Part shown: piece by piece, positions 39,262 to 48,918 of the stretch
How positions within the stretch are numbered: position 1 is the stretch's first letter
How the letters are laid out: each line of letters starts with the position of its first letter
NCBI GenBank assembly: GCA_947464185.1
Contig: CANHVY010000007.1
Coordinates: 1-64,000, forward strand
Length of the DNA stretch: 64,000 bases
From: Burkholderiales bacterium
GTDB taxonomy: Bacteria > Pseudomonadota > Gammaproteobacteria > Burkholderiales > Burkholderiaceae_C
Direction of reading: 5' to 3'
Position numbers and translations under genes: made by a program
Notes under the pieces: generated by a model
The model's database searches: none
The model's input: the letters and a program-made list of their open reading frames with translations, nothing else
What the model was told of the DNA's origin: nothing

Positions 39262-41175
39262 TCACTGCGAAGCCGCCTTCGAAGGGCCTGGCGCGACGCG
39301 GGCGGAGGCTTCGACCTCCACCTTGAAGCGTCGCTTGAGCGTGCTCAGATAAGCCTCGGTCTCGGCGGCACTCAAGGCTTGGGCCAGTTGTGGGGCCAGC
39401 AAGGCATCGGCCGAGGCCGCCTGCTCCCGCGGCAACACCTTCAGCACGCGCGCGACCACGTAGCCATCGGCTCCCAGGTCCACGCCGATCGGTGCGGGAA
39501 GTTTGTCCTGCGGCGCCAGCAACACGGCATCGAGCAAGGCCCGAGGCACGTTCTGCGCCTGCCCCCTTGACAGCACGGCAGACTGAGGCAAAGCAGTGGC
39601 CGGGCTCTGCTTGAGCGCTTCCAGCTTGGCCTGGCCTTCCTTGCGCGCCTGAGCTGCGGCCTGCTCCTGCATGACGGCGGCGCGTACGGCGTCCTTCACA
39701 TCCTCGAAGGGCGGTACCCGCGCGGGCGTGTGCTGAACGACGCGGGCTGAGACGAGCTGACTGCCCCCCAGGTCCACCGCCTCGGTGTTGCGCTTGTTCT
39801 TCAGGGCGTCGGTGCTGAACACGGCGTCCAGCAGCTTCTGCGACGCCAGGGGCCCCGTGGCTTGCGGACCAGGCTGACGTCGGACAGTGGCCGTGCGCTT
39901 GTCCAGCTTGAGCTTGTCGATCACCGGTTGCAGGCTGTCGGCCTGCTCGTACACCATGTTCGTGAACTGTTCGGCGGCCTCGGCAAACTTGCGCTGGGCC
40001 CCCTGCTTGCGGATCTCGGCCTCGATCTCCGCCTTCACAGACTCGAAAGGCTGCTTCTCTCCGCCGCGCGAGGCGGTCATCTGGATGATGTGGTAGCCAA
40101 AGTCCGTCTCGATCACGTTGCTGATTTCGCCCGCTTTCATGACAAACAAAGCGTCTTCAAAGGGCTTGACCATGGCCCCCCGACCGAAGAAATCGAGATC
40201 CCCCCCCTGCGCCGCCGAGCCGGGATCGTCGGAGTTCTTGCGTGCCAGTTCTGCGAAGCGCGCCGGCGTGCGCCGCACCTCGGCCAGGAGGTTCTCCGCC
40301 TTCTGGCGCGCGGCCTGTCGATCGGCCGAAGAAGCCGATTTGTCAGCCTTGATCAGGATGTGGCTGGCCCGCCGCTCCTCGGCCTTGGTGTAGCGACTCT
40401 GGTTTTCCTCGTAGTAGCGGCGCAGGTCCTCCTGCGGAACGCTGACACCCTTGCTGACAGTGGGCAGGTCCAGGAGCACGTATTCGATCTGCGCTTCCTC
40501 GGGCAAACGGAAGCGGGCCTCTTGCGCCTTGAAGAAGCTCTGCAGCTCCTCGGGTGTGGGCTGCACCTTGGCCAGATAGGTCTTCGGGTCGAAGCGCACC
40601 CAATCAATTTCCCGCCTTTGCAGCAAGGCATCCAAGGCCAGGGTGGCTGACACCTTGGGCACACCCACTGCGCCGGTCACCCCGCCCAGCACTTGGCGCA
40701 TGGCCAGGTCACCACGCAGTTGCTGGGCGAAGCCCTCGGAGGTCAGCCCTTGGGCGGTGAGGAAGTCACGATTGACGCTGCCATCCGGGTTGCGCAGCCC
40801 TGCGAACTGGGGGTCGGTACGGAAAAGGCGCGCCAGACGCTCATCACCCGGCTGCAGGTGGTCTCGTACGGCAGCAGCCATCAGGACCCGCTCGCGCACC
40901 AGGCTGTCCAGCGTCTGCTGCTTCAGTTCCGGCGAATCCAGCATCTTGGCGTCGATACCCGGCATCTGCTGGCGCATGCGTTCAATCGCCCGCTGATGGG
41001 CCTGGTCCCATTCGCTGCGCGTGATGGGTCGGCCGTCCACCTCCGCCACCGGTCGCGCTCCTTCCTCGCTGAAGCGCGAGTACCCCTGCACCCCGAAGAA
41101 GACGAACGAAGGGAAGATGAGCAACACCAGCACGAACTGGAGCACTTTCTGGTGAGAGCGGACGAAGTCAAACAT
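39262..41175 (-). CDS. ppiD: Peptidyl-prolyl isomerase / periplasmic chaperone PpiD
   Basis: A 637-residue inner-membrane-anchored chaperone for exported proteins. The N-terminus [21 protein letters not shown] has the single membrane segment, then the SurA-like N-terminal domain ([19 protein letters not shown]). A parvulin domain lies at about residues 265-365 ([41 protein letters not shown]), followed by a long helical C-terminus. Length fits the family (~620-640). The order hup-(tRNA)-ppiD matches the hupB-ppiD linkage of Escherichia coli. The tRNA-Val gene is upstream and tRNA-His downstream on the same strand. Confidence 0.95.
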   Translation of the reverse strand: MFDFVRSHQKVLQFVLVLLIFPSFVFFGVQGYSRFSEEGARPVAEVDGRPITRSEWDQAHQRAIERMRQQMPGIDAKMLDSPELKQQTLDSLVRERVLMAAAVRDHLQPGDERLARLFRTDPQFAGLRNPDGSVNRDFLTAQGLTSEGFAQQLRGDLAMRQVLGGVTGAVGVPKVSATLALDALLQRREIDWVRFDPKTYLAKVQPTPEELQSFFKAQEARFRLPEEAQIEYVLLDLPTVSKGVSVPQEDLRRYYEENQSRYTKAEERRASHILIKADKSASSADRQAARQKAENLLAEVRRTPARFAELARKNSDDPGSAAQGGDLDFFGRGAMVKPFEDALFVMKAGEISNVIETDFGYHIIQMTASRGGEKQPFESVKAEIEAEIRKQGAQRKFAEAAEQFTNMVYEQADSLQPVIDKLKLDKRTATVRRQPGPQATGPLASQKLLDAVFSTDALKNKRNTEAVDLGGSQLVSARVVQHTPARVPPFEDVKDAVRAAVMQEQAAAQARKEGQAKLEALKQSPATALPQSAVLSRGQAQNVPRALLDAVLLAPQDKLPAPIGVDLGADGYVVARVLKVLPREQAASADALLAPQLAQALSAAETEAYLSTLKRRFKVEVEASARVAPGPSKAASQ

Positions 41176-41225
41176 ATGCCGATGAACAACAAAGGCGAAC
41201 CGGAGTTCGCCTCGTGGACAGGTTG

Positions 41226-41301
41226 TGGTGGGTGCTGACGGGATCGAACCGCCGACCTACGCCTTGTAAGGGCGCCGCTCTGCCAGCTGAGCTAAGCACC
41301 C
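41226..41301 (-). tRNA. tRNA-Val (TAC)
   Basis: A 76-nt minus-strand cloverleaf starts GGGTGCTTAGCTCAGC and ends GCACCCACCA with CCA encoded. The anticodon loop is CTTACAA, so the anticodon is TAC. It lies between hup and ppiD on the same strand. Confidence 0.97.
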
Positions 41302-41317
41302 GGTTTGTCACCGGGAA

Positions 41318-41335
41318 AGGCGTCGAAAAACGCCT
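41318..41335 (-). terminator. Weak terminator-like hairpin after hup
   Basis: On the minus strand AGGCGT-TTTTCG-ACGCCT forms a 6-bp stem followed by TTTCCC, 10 nt after the hup stop. The short T-run makes it at best a weak terminator, so some read-through into tRNA-Val and ppiD is possible. Confidence 0.45.
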
Positions 41336-41345
41336 GACCATGTGG

Positions 41346-41618
41346 TCAATTGAGATGGTCCTTCAAAGCCTTGCCGGGCCTGAACTTGGGCACCTTGGCG
41401 GCCTTGATCTTGATGGCCGTGCCGGTTCGCGGGTTGCGGCCGGTTCGGGATGCACGCTTGCTGACGGCAAAGGTGCCGAAGCCCACGATGGACACGCTGC
41501 CGTTCTTCTTGAGCGTGGCCTTGACGCCGCCAATCAGCGCCTCCAGAGCCCGCCCGGCAGCCGCCTTGGAAATGTCAGCCTGCGTGGCAATGTGTTCAAT
41601 CAATTCGGTCTTGTTCAA
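41346..41618 (-). CDS. hupB: HU-family nucleoid DNA-binding protein
   Basis: A 90-residue HU protein, the standard length. It begins [20 protein letters not shown] and has the beta-arm region [14 protein letters not shown] and C-terminal [13 protein letters not shown]. The start is a TTG at 41,618 rather than an upstream codon: AGGGGA lies 5 nt before it and the family N-terminus (M-N-K-T-E-L) then fits exactly. It bends and packs DNA as a dimer. A TAGAAT -10-like box lies at 41,755-41,760 on the same strand. Confidence 0.95.
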   Translation of the reverse strand: MNKTELIEHIATQADISKAAAGRALEALIGGVKATLKKNGSVSIVGFGTFAVSKRASRTGRNPRTGTAIKIKAAKVPKFRPGKALKDHLN

Positions 41619-41623
41619 TTCGG

Positions 41624-41629
41624 TCCCCT
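41624..41629 (-). promoter_or_regulatory. Ribosome binding site deciding the TTG start of hup
   Basis: AGGGGA on the minus strand, 5 nt upstream of the TTG start at 41,618. Confidence 0.75.
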
Positions 41630-41754
41630 GTATGCACTTTGACCTGGCTGGCGCAGCCCTCATGCCTCGCTCACCCGGCCTGCCTGGGGATGACAGAGGC
41701 GGCACACCTGAGAGCAAGCTCCACGCGCCACCCGGTCGGTCAGACAGGGGCCGG

Positions 41755-41760
41755 ATTCTA
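41755..41760 (-). promoter_or_regulatory. -10-like TAGAAT box upstream of hup
   Basis: TAGAAT on the minus strand about 136 nt before the hup start. The same hexamer occurs upstream of efp and the ETF-QO gene. No TTGACA-like -35 is clear. Confidence 0.4.
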
Positions 41761-41875
41761 TGCCCAGCGCCGCGGGTTCAGACAGGGGGGCACAACCCCT
41801 ACAAGTCCCATTGACAAACCCACGCGCCCGGAATTACGGCTTGCAGACCGGCGGCTGGGGGCGTCTGCCGCGGCG

Positions 41876-42973
41876 TCAGCGGGTGGAGGCAACCACCTGC
41901 GCGATGGCCTGTCCCACCTCTGCCGTGCCCGCGCGTCCGCCCAGGTCCGCGGTACGCGGCGCGTGGGGGTCCGCCAGGGCGGATTCGATGGCTGCAAGGA
42001 TCGCGTCATGTGCTGCGCGGTGACCCAGGAAATCCAGCATCAGCGCCGCCGACCAGATCTGGCCGATGGGGTTGGCCACCCCCTTGCCCGCGATGTCCGG
42101 GGCCGAGCCGTGCACGGGTTCGAACAGGCTGGGCCATGCTCGGGTGGGGTTGAGGTTGGCAGAAGGCGCAATGCCGATGGTGCCTGTGCAGGCAGGGCCC
42201 AGGTCCGACAGGATGTCGCCGAAAAGGTTGCTCGCCACCACCACGTCAAAGTGCTGGGGCCGCTGCACGAAGTGCGCGGTCAGGATGTCGATATGGAAGC
42301 GGTCCACCGCCACCTCCGGGTACTGACGCGACATGGCCTCCACCCGCTCGTCCCAGTACGGCATGGTGATGGCAATGCCGTTGCTCTTGGTGGCCGAGGT
42401 GAGCTTCTTGCGTGGGCGCTTCATGGCCTCGTCGAAAGCGAACTTCAGCACGCGGTCCACGCCCTGGCGCGACATGATGGTCTGCTGCATCACGATCTCG
42501 CGGTCGGTGCCCTCGTACATGCGACCACCCACGGCCGAGTACTCACCCTCGGTGTTCTCGCGCACGATCAGCATGTCGATGGCCCCAGGCGCCAGGGGCT
42601 GCCCCTGACGGTCCACCAGCGGGGAGCGGATGCCTGGCATCAGGCGGGCCGGGCGCAGGTTGACGTACTGGTCGAAGTCGCGGCGGAACTTCAGCAGCGA
42701 GCCCCACAGCGACACATGGTCCGGCACGGTGGCGGGCCAGCCCACGGCGCCAAAGAAGATGGCGTCATGGCTGCCAATCTGGTCTTTCCAGTCGTCCGGC
42801 ATCATCTGCCCGTGCCGGGCGAAGTACTCGCAATTGGCGAAGTCGAACGCGTCGACCTGGACGGCGATACCGAAACGGCGGCAGGCTGCATCCAGGACGC
42901 GAAGTCCTTCGGGCATGACTTCGGTGCCGATGCCGTCGCCGGCGATGGCCGCAATGCGGTGGGGTGCGTTCAT
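41876..42973 (-). CDS. Tartrate / D-malate dehydrogenase family (isopropylmalate DH-like)
   Basis: A 365-residue NAD-dependent beta-decarboxylating dehydrogenase. It shows IAGDGIGTEV at the N-terminus, RENTEGEYSAVGGR, the catalytic region KLTSATKSNGIAITMPYWDE and the metal-binding/active-site segment NLFGDILSDLGPACTGTIGI with EPVHGSAPDIAGKG. The ATKSNG pattern and length favour tartrate dehydrogenase/decarboxylase or D-malate dehydrogenase (TtuC/DmlA) over LeuB or Icd; substrate specificity cannot be decided from sequence. GGAG precedes the ATG. It is the last gene of the uvrC-pgsA-EamA run, 23 nt after the transporter gene. Confidence 0.88.
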   Translation of the reverse strand: MNAPHRIAAIAGDGIGTEVMPEGLRVLDAACRRFGIAVQVDAFDFANCEYFARHGQMMPDDWKDQIGSHDAIFFGAVGWPATVPDHVSLWGSLLKFRRDFDQYVNLRPARLMPGIRSPLVDRQGQPLAPGAIDMLIVRENTEGEYSAVGGRMYEGTDREIVMQQTIMSRQGVDRVLKFAFDEAMKRPRKKLTSATKSNGIAITMPYWDERVEAMSRQYPEVAVDRFHIDILTAHFVQRPQHFDVVVASNLFGDILSDLGPACTGTIGIAPSANLNPTRAWPSLFEPVHGSAPDIAGKGVANPIGQIWSAALMLDFLGHRAAHDAILAAIESALADPHAPRTADLGGRAGTAEVGQAIAQVVASTR

Positions 42974-42996
42974 TCAGGGAACTCCAATCGAGGCCG

Positions 42997-43947
42997 TCAT
43001 TGTGAGGGCACGCGCCGGGGCGCGGGGCTGGCGTGGGAGGTGTCACGCACCACCAGCCAGACCCCCACCGCCGTCAAGGCCATGCCTGCCAGGACGCCGG
43101 GCGTCAGGGCCTCGCCGAAGAGGATCCAGGCCAGGAAAGCGGTGCACGGGGGCACCAGGTACATGAGGCTGGTGACCTGGGTGGCGGCGCCGCGCTGGAT
43201 GAGCATCACCAGCAGCGAACTGCCCCCCAGCGTCAAGGCCAGCACGGACCACGCCATGGCCGCCGAGGACTGCGCGTTCCAGCGGAAGGGCTCCGATTCG
43301 GCCAGCGCAAAGGGCAGGCACAGCAGGAAGGCCGCCATCAACTGCACCGTGTTGGCCGTGCGCACGTCACAAGCCCGCACATGGCGCTTTTGCCACAGGG
43401 TGCCGGCGGTGATGCTCAGCAGCGCGAGCACCGCCAAGGCCAAGGTGGCGCCGCTGGCCTCGCCCAGACCCAGCTTGCGCCAGACCACCAGCACCAAACC
43501 CGCCAAGCCCAGCGCCAGCCCGACCCACTGGCGCGACGATGCGCGCTGCGCATGGCCCACGCCTGACAACCACAAGGCCGTGAGCAGGGGTTGCAGGCCC
43601 ACGATCAGCGCCGCGGTGCCCGCGCTCATGCCGCCCTTCACCGCAGCCCAGACACCCCCCAGGTAGCCCCCGTGCAGCAGCAGGCCCACGACGGCCAGGT
43701 GCATCCACTGGCTGCGACCCTGCGGCCAACGGGCACCAGACAGGCGAATCCACAACAGAAAGGCCGCCACGGACAAGGCAAAGCGCCAGGTGAGGAAGGT
43801 CATGGGCGGCGCGTGCGGCATGCCGAACCTCGCCACCACGAACCCAGTGCTCCAGATCAGCACGAAGACGACGGGCATCCAGGGCAGCCACCAGGGCTGC
43901 AAGCCTGGCTCGGGCAGGCCCACAGCGCCCTGGGTGTCCTGCGGCAC
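42997..43947 (-). CDS. EamA/DMT-family transporter
   Basis: A 316-residue membrane protein with about ten hydrophobic segments and two EamA repeats, e.g. VFVLIWSTGFVVARFGMPHA in the first and LGGSSLLVMLIQRGAATQVT with WILFGEALTPGVLAGMAL in the second. Members export metabolites or amino acids; the substrate is unknown. The ORF starts with a GTG directly after the pgsA stop; an internal Met (MPVVFVLIWS, about residue 24) would also give a full first helix. It lies in a minus-strand run with pgsA and uvrC. Confidence 0.85.
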   Translation of the reverse strand: MPQDTQGAVGLPEPGLQPWWLPWMPVVFVLIWSTGFVVARFGMPHAPPMTFLTWRFALSVAAFLLWIRLSGARWPQGRSQWMHLAVVGLLLHGGYLGGVWAAVKGGMSAGTAALIVGLQPLLTALWLSGVGHAQRASSRQWVGLALGLAGLVLVVWRKLGLGEASGATLALAVLALLSITAGTLWQKRHVRACDVRTANTVQLMAAFLLCLPFALAESEPFRWNAQSSAAMAWSVLALTLGGSSLLVMLIQRGAATQVTSLMYLVPPCTAFLAWILFGEALTPGVLAGMALTAVGVWLVVRDTSHASPAPRRVPSQ

Positions 43948-44514
43948 TCAGCGCGCCTTCGCGCGGATTTCGGGCAAGGCCTTGCGCAGGTAATAGACCA
44001 TGGACCAGATGGTGAGCACCGCTGCCAGGTAGATCAGCACGGTGCCCCAGATGCGGGTATCGATCAGGCCGAACAAGGACCCGTCGAACAGCAAAAAGGG
44101 GATGGCCACCATCTGCACCACGGTCTTGAGCTTGCCCAGCATGTGGACTGCCACGCTGCGCGAGGCCCCGATCTGCGCCATCCATTCGCGCAAGGCCGAG
44201 ATGGCGATCTCACGGCCGATGATCACCAGGGCCACAAAAGCATTGACGCGATCCAGCTGGAGCAGGATCAGCAAGGCGGCACAGACCAGAAACTTGTCCG
44301 CCACGGGGTCGAGGAAGGCACCGAAGGAAGAGGTCTGGTTCAACTTGCGGGCCAGGTAGCCGTCCAGCCAGTCGGTCAAGGCCACCACCACGAAGAGCAC
44401 CGTCGCCGCCAGGTTGCGGGCGGCCGGCTCCACCGGCAGGTAGAACAGGCCGACGATCAAGGGGATGGCGACGATGCGCGCCCAGGTCAGCAGTGTCGGC
44501 AGGGTGAAGAACAT
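43948..44514 (-). CDS. pgsA: CDP-diacylglycerol--glycerol-3-phosphate 3-phosphatidyltransferase
   Basis: A 188-residue inner-membrane enzyme making phosphatidylglycerol phosphate from CDP-diacylglycerol and glycerol 3-phosphate. The CDP-alcohol phosphotransferase motif is complete: DWLDGYLARKLNQTSSFGAF followed by LDPVADK. Several hydrophobic helices are present. The ATG at 44,514 (MFFTLPTLLTWARI) matches the family N-terminus better than a GTG five codons upstream. It is 23 nt downstream of uvrC, the arrangement usual in beta- and gammaproteobacteria. Confidence 0.95.
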   Translation of the reverse strand: MFFTLPTLLTWARIVAIPLIVGLFYLPVEPAARNLAATVLFVVVALTDWLDGYLARKLNQTSSFGAFLDPVADKFLVCAALLILLQLDRVNAFVALVIIGREIAISALREWMAQIGASRSVAVHMLGKLKTVVQMVAIPFLLFDGSLFGLIDTRIWGTVLIYLAAVLTIWSMVYYLRKALPEIRAKAR

Positions 44515-44537
44515 GGGCCCATTTTGCACGGGAGCCC

Positions 44538-46709
44538 TCAGCGCAGGGCCTTGTAGATGTCTTCGGCCAGCGCCAGGGAGATGCCCTCCACGCTGGCCAG
44601 TTCCTCGGCAGTGGCCTGCGCCACGCCGCGAATGCCCCCGAAGCGCTGCAGCAAACGCGCCCGCTTGCGGGGCCCGACCCCCGGAATCTCCTCCAGCCGG
44701 CTGCCGCCCGTGCGCACGCTGGCGCGCCGGGCCCGCATGCCAGTGATGGCGAAGCGGTGGGCCTCGTCGCGGATCTGGGCTACCAGCATCAGGGCAGCGG
44801 AGTCTGCGCCCAGGTAGACCTTCTCGCGCCCGTCAGCAAACACCAGCTCTTCCAGGCCCACCTTGCGCTTGTCACCCTTCTCCACCCCCACGATCAAAGA
44901 CAGGTCCAGGCCCAGTTCCTCAAAGACCTCGCGTGCCATGGCCACCTGCCCGCGCCCGCCGTCCACCAGCACCAGGTCAGGTAACCGCGGGCCGCTGCGC
45001 GCACCGGGGGAGCCGCCGCCTTGCGCTGGAGGTACGCCCGCGCTGGCGGGCTCCGACAGGCTGGCGTCACCTGCCTCGGCGGGGGAGACCGCCTCGTGCC
45101 GCCGCTGCGCCACCGCCTCCGCCAGCCGCGCGTAGCGGCGGGACAAGACCTGACGCATGGCGGCATAGTCGTCACCACCCGTCACGCCTTCGACATTGAA
45201 GCGCCGGTACTGGTCCGATCGCATGGCATGGCCTTCGTACACCACGCAGGAGGCCTGGGTGGCCTCGCCTGCGGTATGGCTGACGTCGAAACACTCGACC
45301 CTGAAGTGGTCCAGATCGGCCACGTCGAGGTCCAGCGCCTCCACCAGCGCACGCGTGCGTTCCCGCTGGGAGCCCTCCTCTGCCAACAGCCTAGCCAGAG
45401 CCAGCCCGCAGCCCTGGCGCGCCATCTCCAGCCAGACCTTGCGCTGGCCCCGGGGCTGATGCTGCACCTGGACGCGGCGCCCGGCCAGTGCGGACAAGGC
45501 TTCGATCACGCAGGCGTCCACCGGTTCGCTCAGCAACAGCAGGGCCGGTGGCGACTGCCCCGCGTAATGCTGGAGCAGGAAGGCTTGCAGCACCTGCTGT
45601 TCGGGGCTGGGGGGGCTGGGAGGGCTGGTGGTCCTGGAGCCCTGGCCCTGGGCCTCACCCTGCCCTTCGCCTGCTTCCTCCACCAGTGCCTCGCCTTCCT
45701 CCAAGGCGGCAACATGCCACGCCGTGGCGTCTTCCAAGTGCTGCGGAAAGTGGGCCCGATCGCCCAGATGGCGTCCGCCGCGCACCATGGCCAGGTTGAC
45801 GCAGGCCCGCCCGCCCTGCACCTTCACGGCCAGGACATCCACCTCCTGGTCGTCATCGCCCAGGCTGCTGCGGTCCACGCTCTGCTGGTGCAGCACACGC
45901 GACAGGGCGGAGATCTGATTGCGGATCTCCGCAGCCTTCTCGAACTCGAGCACCTCGGCGTGGGCCATCATGCGCTGCTGCAGGCCGTCGAGCACCTCCT
46001 GCGAGCGGCCGAGCAGAAAGGTTTCCGCGTCGGCCACATCGCGGGCATAGGTCTTGACGTCCACCAGGCCCACGCAAGGGCCGGAACAACGCCGGATCTG
46101 GTACAGCAGGCAGGGCCGGGTGCGGTTGGCGAAGACCGTGTCTTCGCAGGTGCGCAGCCGGAAAGCCTTCTGGATGAGTTGGATGGTTTCCTTGACCGCC
46201 CAGGCCCCAGGGTAGGGGCCGAAGTAGCGGTGCCTGCGGTCCACGGAACCCCGGTAGTACGCCACGCGCGGAAAGCGCTGCGGTGCGCCCGGTTCCTGGT
46301 CTACCCATCCAGCAGACTCGGTGCGGGCAGCGCTGCCGGAAGGGCCGGTGATCTTCAGATAGGGGTAGCTTTTGTCGTCCCGAAAGAGGATGTTGAACCT
46401 CGGGCTCAGGGCCTTGATGAGGTTGTTCTCCAGCAGCAAGGCTTCGGCCTCGTTGCGGACGACCGTGGTCTCCAGGCGATGAATCCGCGCCACCATGACG
46501 CCAATGCGCGTGCCGCCGTGGTCCTTCTGGAAGTAGCTGGAAACGCGCTTGCGGAGATTGCGCGCCTTGCCGACGTAGAGCACCGCCCCCTGGACGTCAA
46601 AGTAGCGGTACACACCGGGCAGGCTGGGCAGGGCGGCCACCTCTTCGAGCAGGCGTTGGCGCGATGCTGCTTCGGGCAATGAGGGCGAGGTGTCGGTCAG
46701 GGCGGACAA
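44538..46709 (-). CDS. uvrC: UvrABC system protein C (excinuclease subunit)
   Basis: A 723-residue dual-incision nuclease of nucleotide excision repair. Domains: GIY-YIG ([20 protein letters not shown], residues ~28-115), UVR motif ([18 protein letters not shown], ~250), RNase H-like nuclease ([17 protein letters not shown] and GVEKGDKRK), and C-terminal tandem helix-hairpin-helix ([20 protein letters not shown]). It is longer than usual (~610-680) because of two low-complexity insertions, one Gln/Gly/Pro/Ser-rich (~355-380) and one Ala/Gly/Pro-rich (~555-585). The first available start is TTG at 46,709 with no clear ribosome site, so the start may be slightly different. Confidence 0.95.
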   Translation of the reverse strand: MSALTDTSPSLPEAASRQRLLEEVAALPSLPGVYRYFDVQGAVLYVGKARNLRKRVSSYFQKDHGGTRIGVMVARIHRLETTVVRNEAEALLLENNLIKALSPRFNILFRDDKSYPYLKITGPSGSAARTESAGWVDQEPGAPQRFPRVAYYRGSVDRRHRYFGPYPGAWAVKETIQLIQKAFRLRTCEDTVFANRTRPCLLYQIRRCSGPCVGLVDVKTYARDVADAETFLLGRSQEVLDGLQQRMMAHAEVLEFEKAAEIRNQISALSRVLHQQSVDRSSLGDDDQEVDVLAVKVQGGRACVNLAMVRGGRHLGDRAHFPQHLEDATAWHVAALEEGEALVEEAGEGQGEAQGQGSRTTSPPSPPSPEQQVLQAFLLQHYAGQSPPALLLLSEPVDACVIEALSALAGRRVQVQHQPRGQRKVWLEMARQGCGLALARLLAEEGSQRERTRALVEALDLDVADLDHFRVECFDVSHTAGEATQASCVVYEGHAMRSDQYRRFNVEGVTGGDDYAAMRQVLSRRYARLAEAVAQRRHEAVSPAEAGDASLSEPASAGVPPAQGGGSPGARSGPRLPDLVLVDGGRGQVAMAREVFEELGLDLSLIVGVEKGDKRKVGLEELVFADGREKVYLGADSAALMLVAQIRDEAHRFAITGMRARRASVRTGGSRLEEIPGVGPRKRARLLQRFGGIRGVAQATAEELASVEGISLALAEDIYKALR

Positions 46710-46806
46710 GGCTGGGGGGCACGCTGGCGTGAAGGACCACGGACCGCCCTCGAGCGCGATGCCGAGAGGGCCTGTTCTGGATTGTCCATCTTCGTATCAT
46801 GACCCC

Positions 46807-48003
46807 GTGAACCTTTCCCCTTCCACGGCTCCCACAACCCCAGACGATGCCAATGGCAACCCAGTGGACACGGGCGCTCATTCCAAGCCAGCCTTGTGGG
46901 ACCTCTTTTGCAGGGTCGTCGACAACTTCGGCGACGTGGGCGTGTGCTGGCGACTTGCGGCGGATCTGGCCACCCGGGGCCAGCGCGTGCGGCTGTGGTG
47001 CGACGACCCCAGCGCGCTGGCGTGGATGGCGCCTGATGGTTCGCCGCAGGTGCAGGTGATGCCCTGGCCTGAACGCTTGTCCCACGTGGAGCCCGGCGAG
47101 GTGGTGATCGAGGCCTTTGCCTGCGATCCCCCCGCTGACTTCGTCCGGGCGATGGCCGCCGCGCCCAGGCCCCCAGTGTGGATCAATCTCGAGTACCTGA
47201 GCGCGGAAAGCTGGGTGGAGCGCTGCCACGGGCTGCCCTCGCCTCAGTCCAGCGGGCCCGGCGCAGGGCTGACGAAGTGGTTCTTTCACCCCGGCTTCTC
47301 GTCCGCCACGGGCGGATTGATCCGCGAGGCCGGACTGCTGGAGGCGCAAGGCCGGTTCGAGCGGGAGGCCTGGCTGCGGCACCTGGGTGTGCATCTGCGA
47401 CAGGGGGAACGCCTAGTCGTGCTGTTCTGCTACGCCAACCCCGCCTTGCCGCAACTGGTCCAGCTCCTGGCCGACCAGCCCACGACCCTGGCCCTGACCC
47501 CCGGACACACCCAGGCGCAGGTCCACCGAATGGCCTTGCCCCCTGGCGTGCGCACGCTCGACCTGCCCTTCCTGAGCCAGCACGATTTCGACCGCCTGTT
47601 GTGGAGCGCCGATCTCAACCTGGTGCGAGGCGAGGATTCGCTGGTGCGTGCCCTCTGGGCCGGACGACCCTTCCTGTGGCAGCTCTACCCCCAGGACGAT
47701 GACGCTCACATCGTCAAGGCTGGCGCCTTCCTGGACCGTTGGCTGGGTACCGACACGGCCGGGCAGGCACCTTGGAAGGCTGACTTGCGGGGCCTGTGGC
47801 AGGCCTGGAACCCTGCAAGCCGGCCGCAGGACCCGAGACCCGCTGGCAGCCGGCCCCTGGTACTGCCAGACGCCAGCAGCTGGACCGCCGGCGTCCAGGC
47901 GCTGCGCCAGGACCTTCTGCGGCAGGACGACCTGACCACGCAGTTGATGCGCTTCGTGGCCTGCCGCGGGCAGGTTGCCGGTACGGGCGAGTCGTCGGCG
48001 TAG
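46807..48003 (+). CDS. earP: EF-P arginine rhamnosyltransferase EarP
   Basis: A 398-residue inverting glycosyltransferase of the GT-B fold that transfers rhamnose from dTDP-rhamnose to Arg32 of EF-P. Family features: [20 protein letters not shown] near the N-terminus with the conserved Asp/Asn/Phe, [45 protein letters not shown], and the nucleotide-sugar-binding [19 protein letters not shown]. The start is given as GTG 46,807; the frame extends upstream into uvrC but without conservation. It is divergent from uvrC (97-nt gap) and upstream of efp, the normal partner arrangement. Confidence 0.92.
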   Translation: MNLSPSTAPTTPDDANGNPVDTGAHSKPALWDLFCRVVDNFGDVGVCWRLAADLATRGQRVRLWCDDPSALAWMAPDGSPQVQVMPWPERLSHVEPGEVVIEAFACDPPADFVRAMAAAPRPPVWINLEYLSAESWVERCHGLPSPQSSGPGAGLTKWFFHPGFSSATGGLIREAGLLEAQGRFEREAWLRHLGVHLRQGERLVVLFCYANPALPQLVQLLADQPTTLALTPGHTQAQVHRMALPPGVRTLDLPFLSQHDFDRLLWSADLNLVRGEDSLVRALWAGRPFLWQLYPQDDDAHIVKAGAFLDRWLGTDTAGQAPWKADLRGLWQAWNPASRPQDPRPAGSRPLVLPDASSWTAGVQALRQDLLRQDDLTTQLMRFVACRGQVAGTGESSA

Positions 48004-48072
48004 AGACGCCGCTGAGGCGCCCGAAAGCCGCCCCAAAGCCGGCAGAAAGCCAGCAGAAAGCCTGGCCCGCGC

Positions 48073-48078
48073 TAGAAT
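48073..48078 (+). promoter_or_regulatory. -10-like TAGAAT box of efp
   Basis: TAGAAT in context CGCTAGAATCAGAG, about 138 nt upstream of the efp start, implying a long leader. Four AAAGCC repeats (about 48,022-48,062) lie just upstream. No good -35 is visible. Confidence 0.45.
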
Positions 48079-48191
48079 CAGAGGCTCTCCGTGGTGCCTT
48101 GAATGCACCATGCACAGGCCTTCCACGCGGTCCGGCAGCCCTTCGGGCGGCGACGCCCTGCGACCGAAGATACCCGCCCAACCCCATGCTT

Positions 48192-48207
48192 GCGCCCCCG
48201 CGGGCGC
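48192..48207 (+). promoter_or_regulatory. Hairpin immediately upstream of the efp start
   Basis: GCGCCC-CCGC-GGGCGC makes a perfect 6-bp all-GC stem ending 8 nt before the efp ATG, where a Shine-Dalgarno would lie; no Shine-Dalgarno is seen. It may modulate initiation. Confidence 0.45.
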
Positions 48208-48215
48208 CACACGAC

Positions 48216-48770
48216 ATGAAATTCGCTCAAGAAATCCGCGCCGGCAACGTCATCATGCAGGGCAAGGACCCGATGGTCGTCCTGAAGACCGAATACAGCC
48301 GTGGCGGCCGCGGTGCGGCCACGGTGCGTATCAAGATGAAGAACCTCCTGAACGGCGGCGGCGCCGAAGTGGTCTTCAAGGCCGACGACAAGATGGACCA
48401 GATCATCCTGGACAAGAAGGAGTGCACCTACTCCTATTTCGCTGACCCGATGTACGTGTTCATGGACACCGAGTACAACCAGTACGAGGTGGAAGCCGAG
48501 AACATGGGCGACGCCATCCAGTACCTGGAGGACTCCATGTCCGTGGAAGTGACCTTCTATGACGGCAAGGCCATCTCCGTGGAATTGCCCACCACCGTGG
48601 TGCGCGAGATCAACACCGAGCCCGGCGTCAAGGGCGACACCTCCGGCAAGGTGATGAAGCCTGCCCGGCTCGTCGGCACGGGCTTCGAGATCTCGGTGCC
48701 CCTGTTCGTGGAAGACGGCGACAAGATCGAGATCGACACCCGCACGCACGAGTACCGCAAGCGCGTCTGA
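48216..48770 (+). CDS. efp: Translation elongation factor P
   Basis: A 184-residue EF-P, the standard length, which rescues ribosomes stalled at polyproline. The N-terminal KOW domain loop reads [14 protein letters not shown] with Arg at position 32, the residue rhamnosylated by EarP, rather than the lysine of the EpmA/B pathway. OB domains follow ([59 protein letters not shown]). The ATG gives the conserved [13 protein letters not shown] start. It follows earP after 212 nt with its own -10-like box. A 10-bp perfect hairpin follows at 48,839-48,862. Confidence 0.97.
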   Translation: MKFAQEIRAGNVIMQGKDPMVVLKTEYSRGGRGAATVRIKMKNLLNGGGAEVVFKADDKMDQIILDKKECTYSYFADPMYVFMDTEYNQYEVEAENMGDAIQYLEDSMSVEVTFYDGKAISVELPTTVVREINTEPGVKGDTSGKVMKPARLVGTGFEISVPLFVEDGDKIEIDTRTHEYRKRV

Positions 48771-48838
48771 TCTTGGCGCTTCGGCGCAGCGGCGGCCAAA
48801 GACGAAGCCGCCCGGCAAGCTCGGTGCGGCGTTCGCTT

Positions 48839-48862
48839 CAAGGGCACCCCTGGGTGCCCTTG
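48839..48862 (+). terminator. Strong hairpin downstream of efp
   Basis: CAAGGGCACC-CCTG-GGTGCCCTTG is a perfect 10-bp stem with a 4-nt loop, followed by a weak TGCATTTC tail. It is 68 nt after the efp stop, so it is a probable terminator. Confidence 0.65.
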
Positions 48863-48918
48863 TGCATTTCTGGAGACCTGGTGACGGGCCGGCCTGCGAA
48901 CTTGGGCATCATCCGCGC

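Noticed and set aside
41639-43666. 675-residue plus-strand frame across the dehydrogenase and EamA genes
   Set aside because: Both minus-strand genes are recognisable families; the plus frame has no recognisable domain.
45021-46682. 553-residue plus-strand frame across uvrC
   Set aside because: Antisense to the well-conserved UvrC domains, with no motifs.
48020-48062. AAAGCC direct repeats before efp as an operator
   Set aside because: Four irregularly spaced copies lie just after the earP stop; spacing and context give no support for a binding site.
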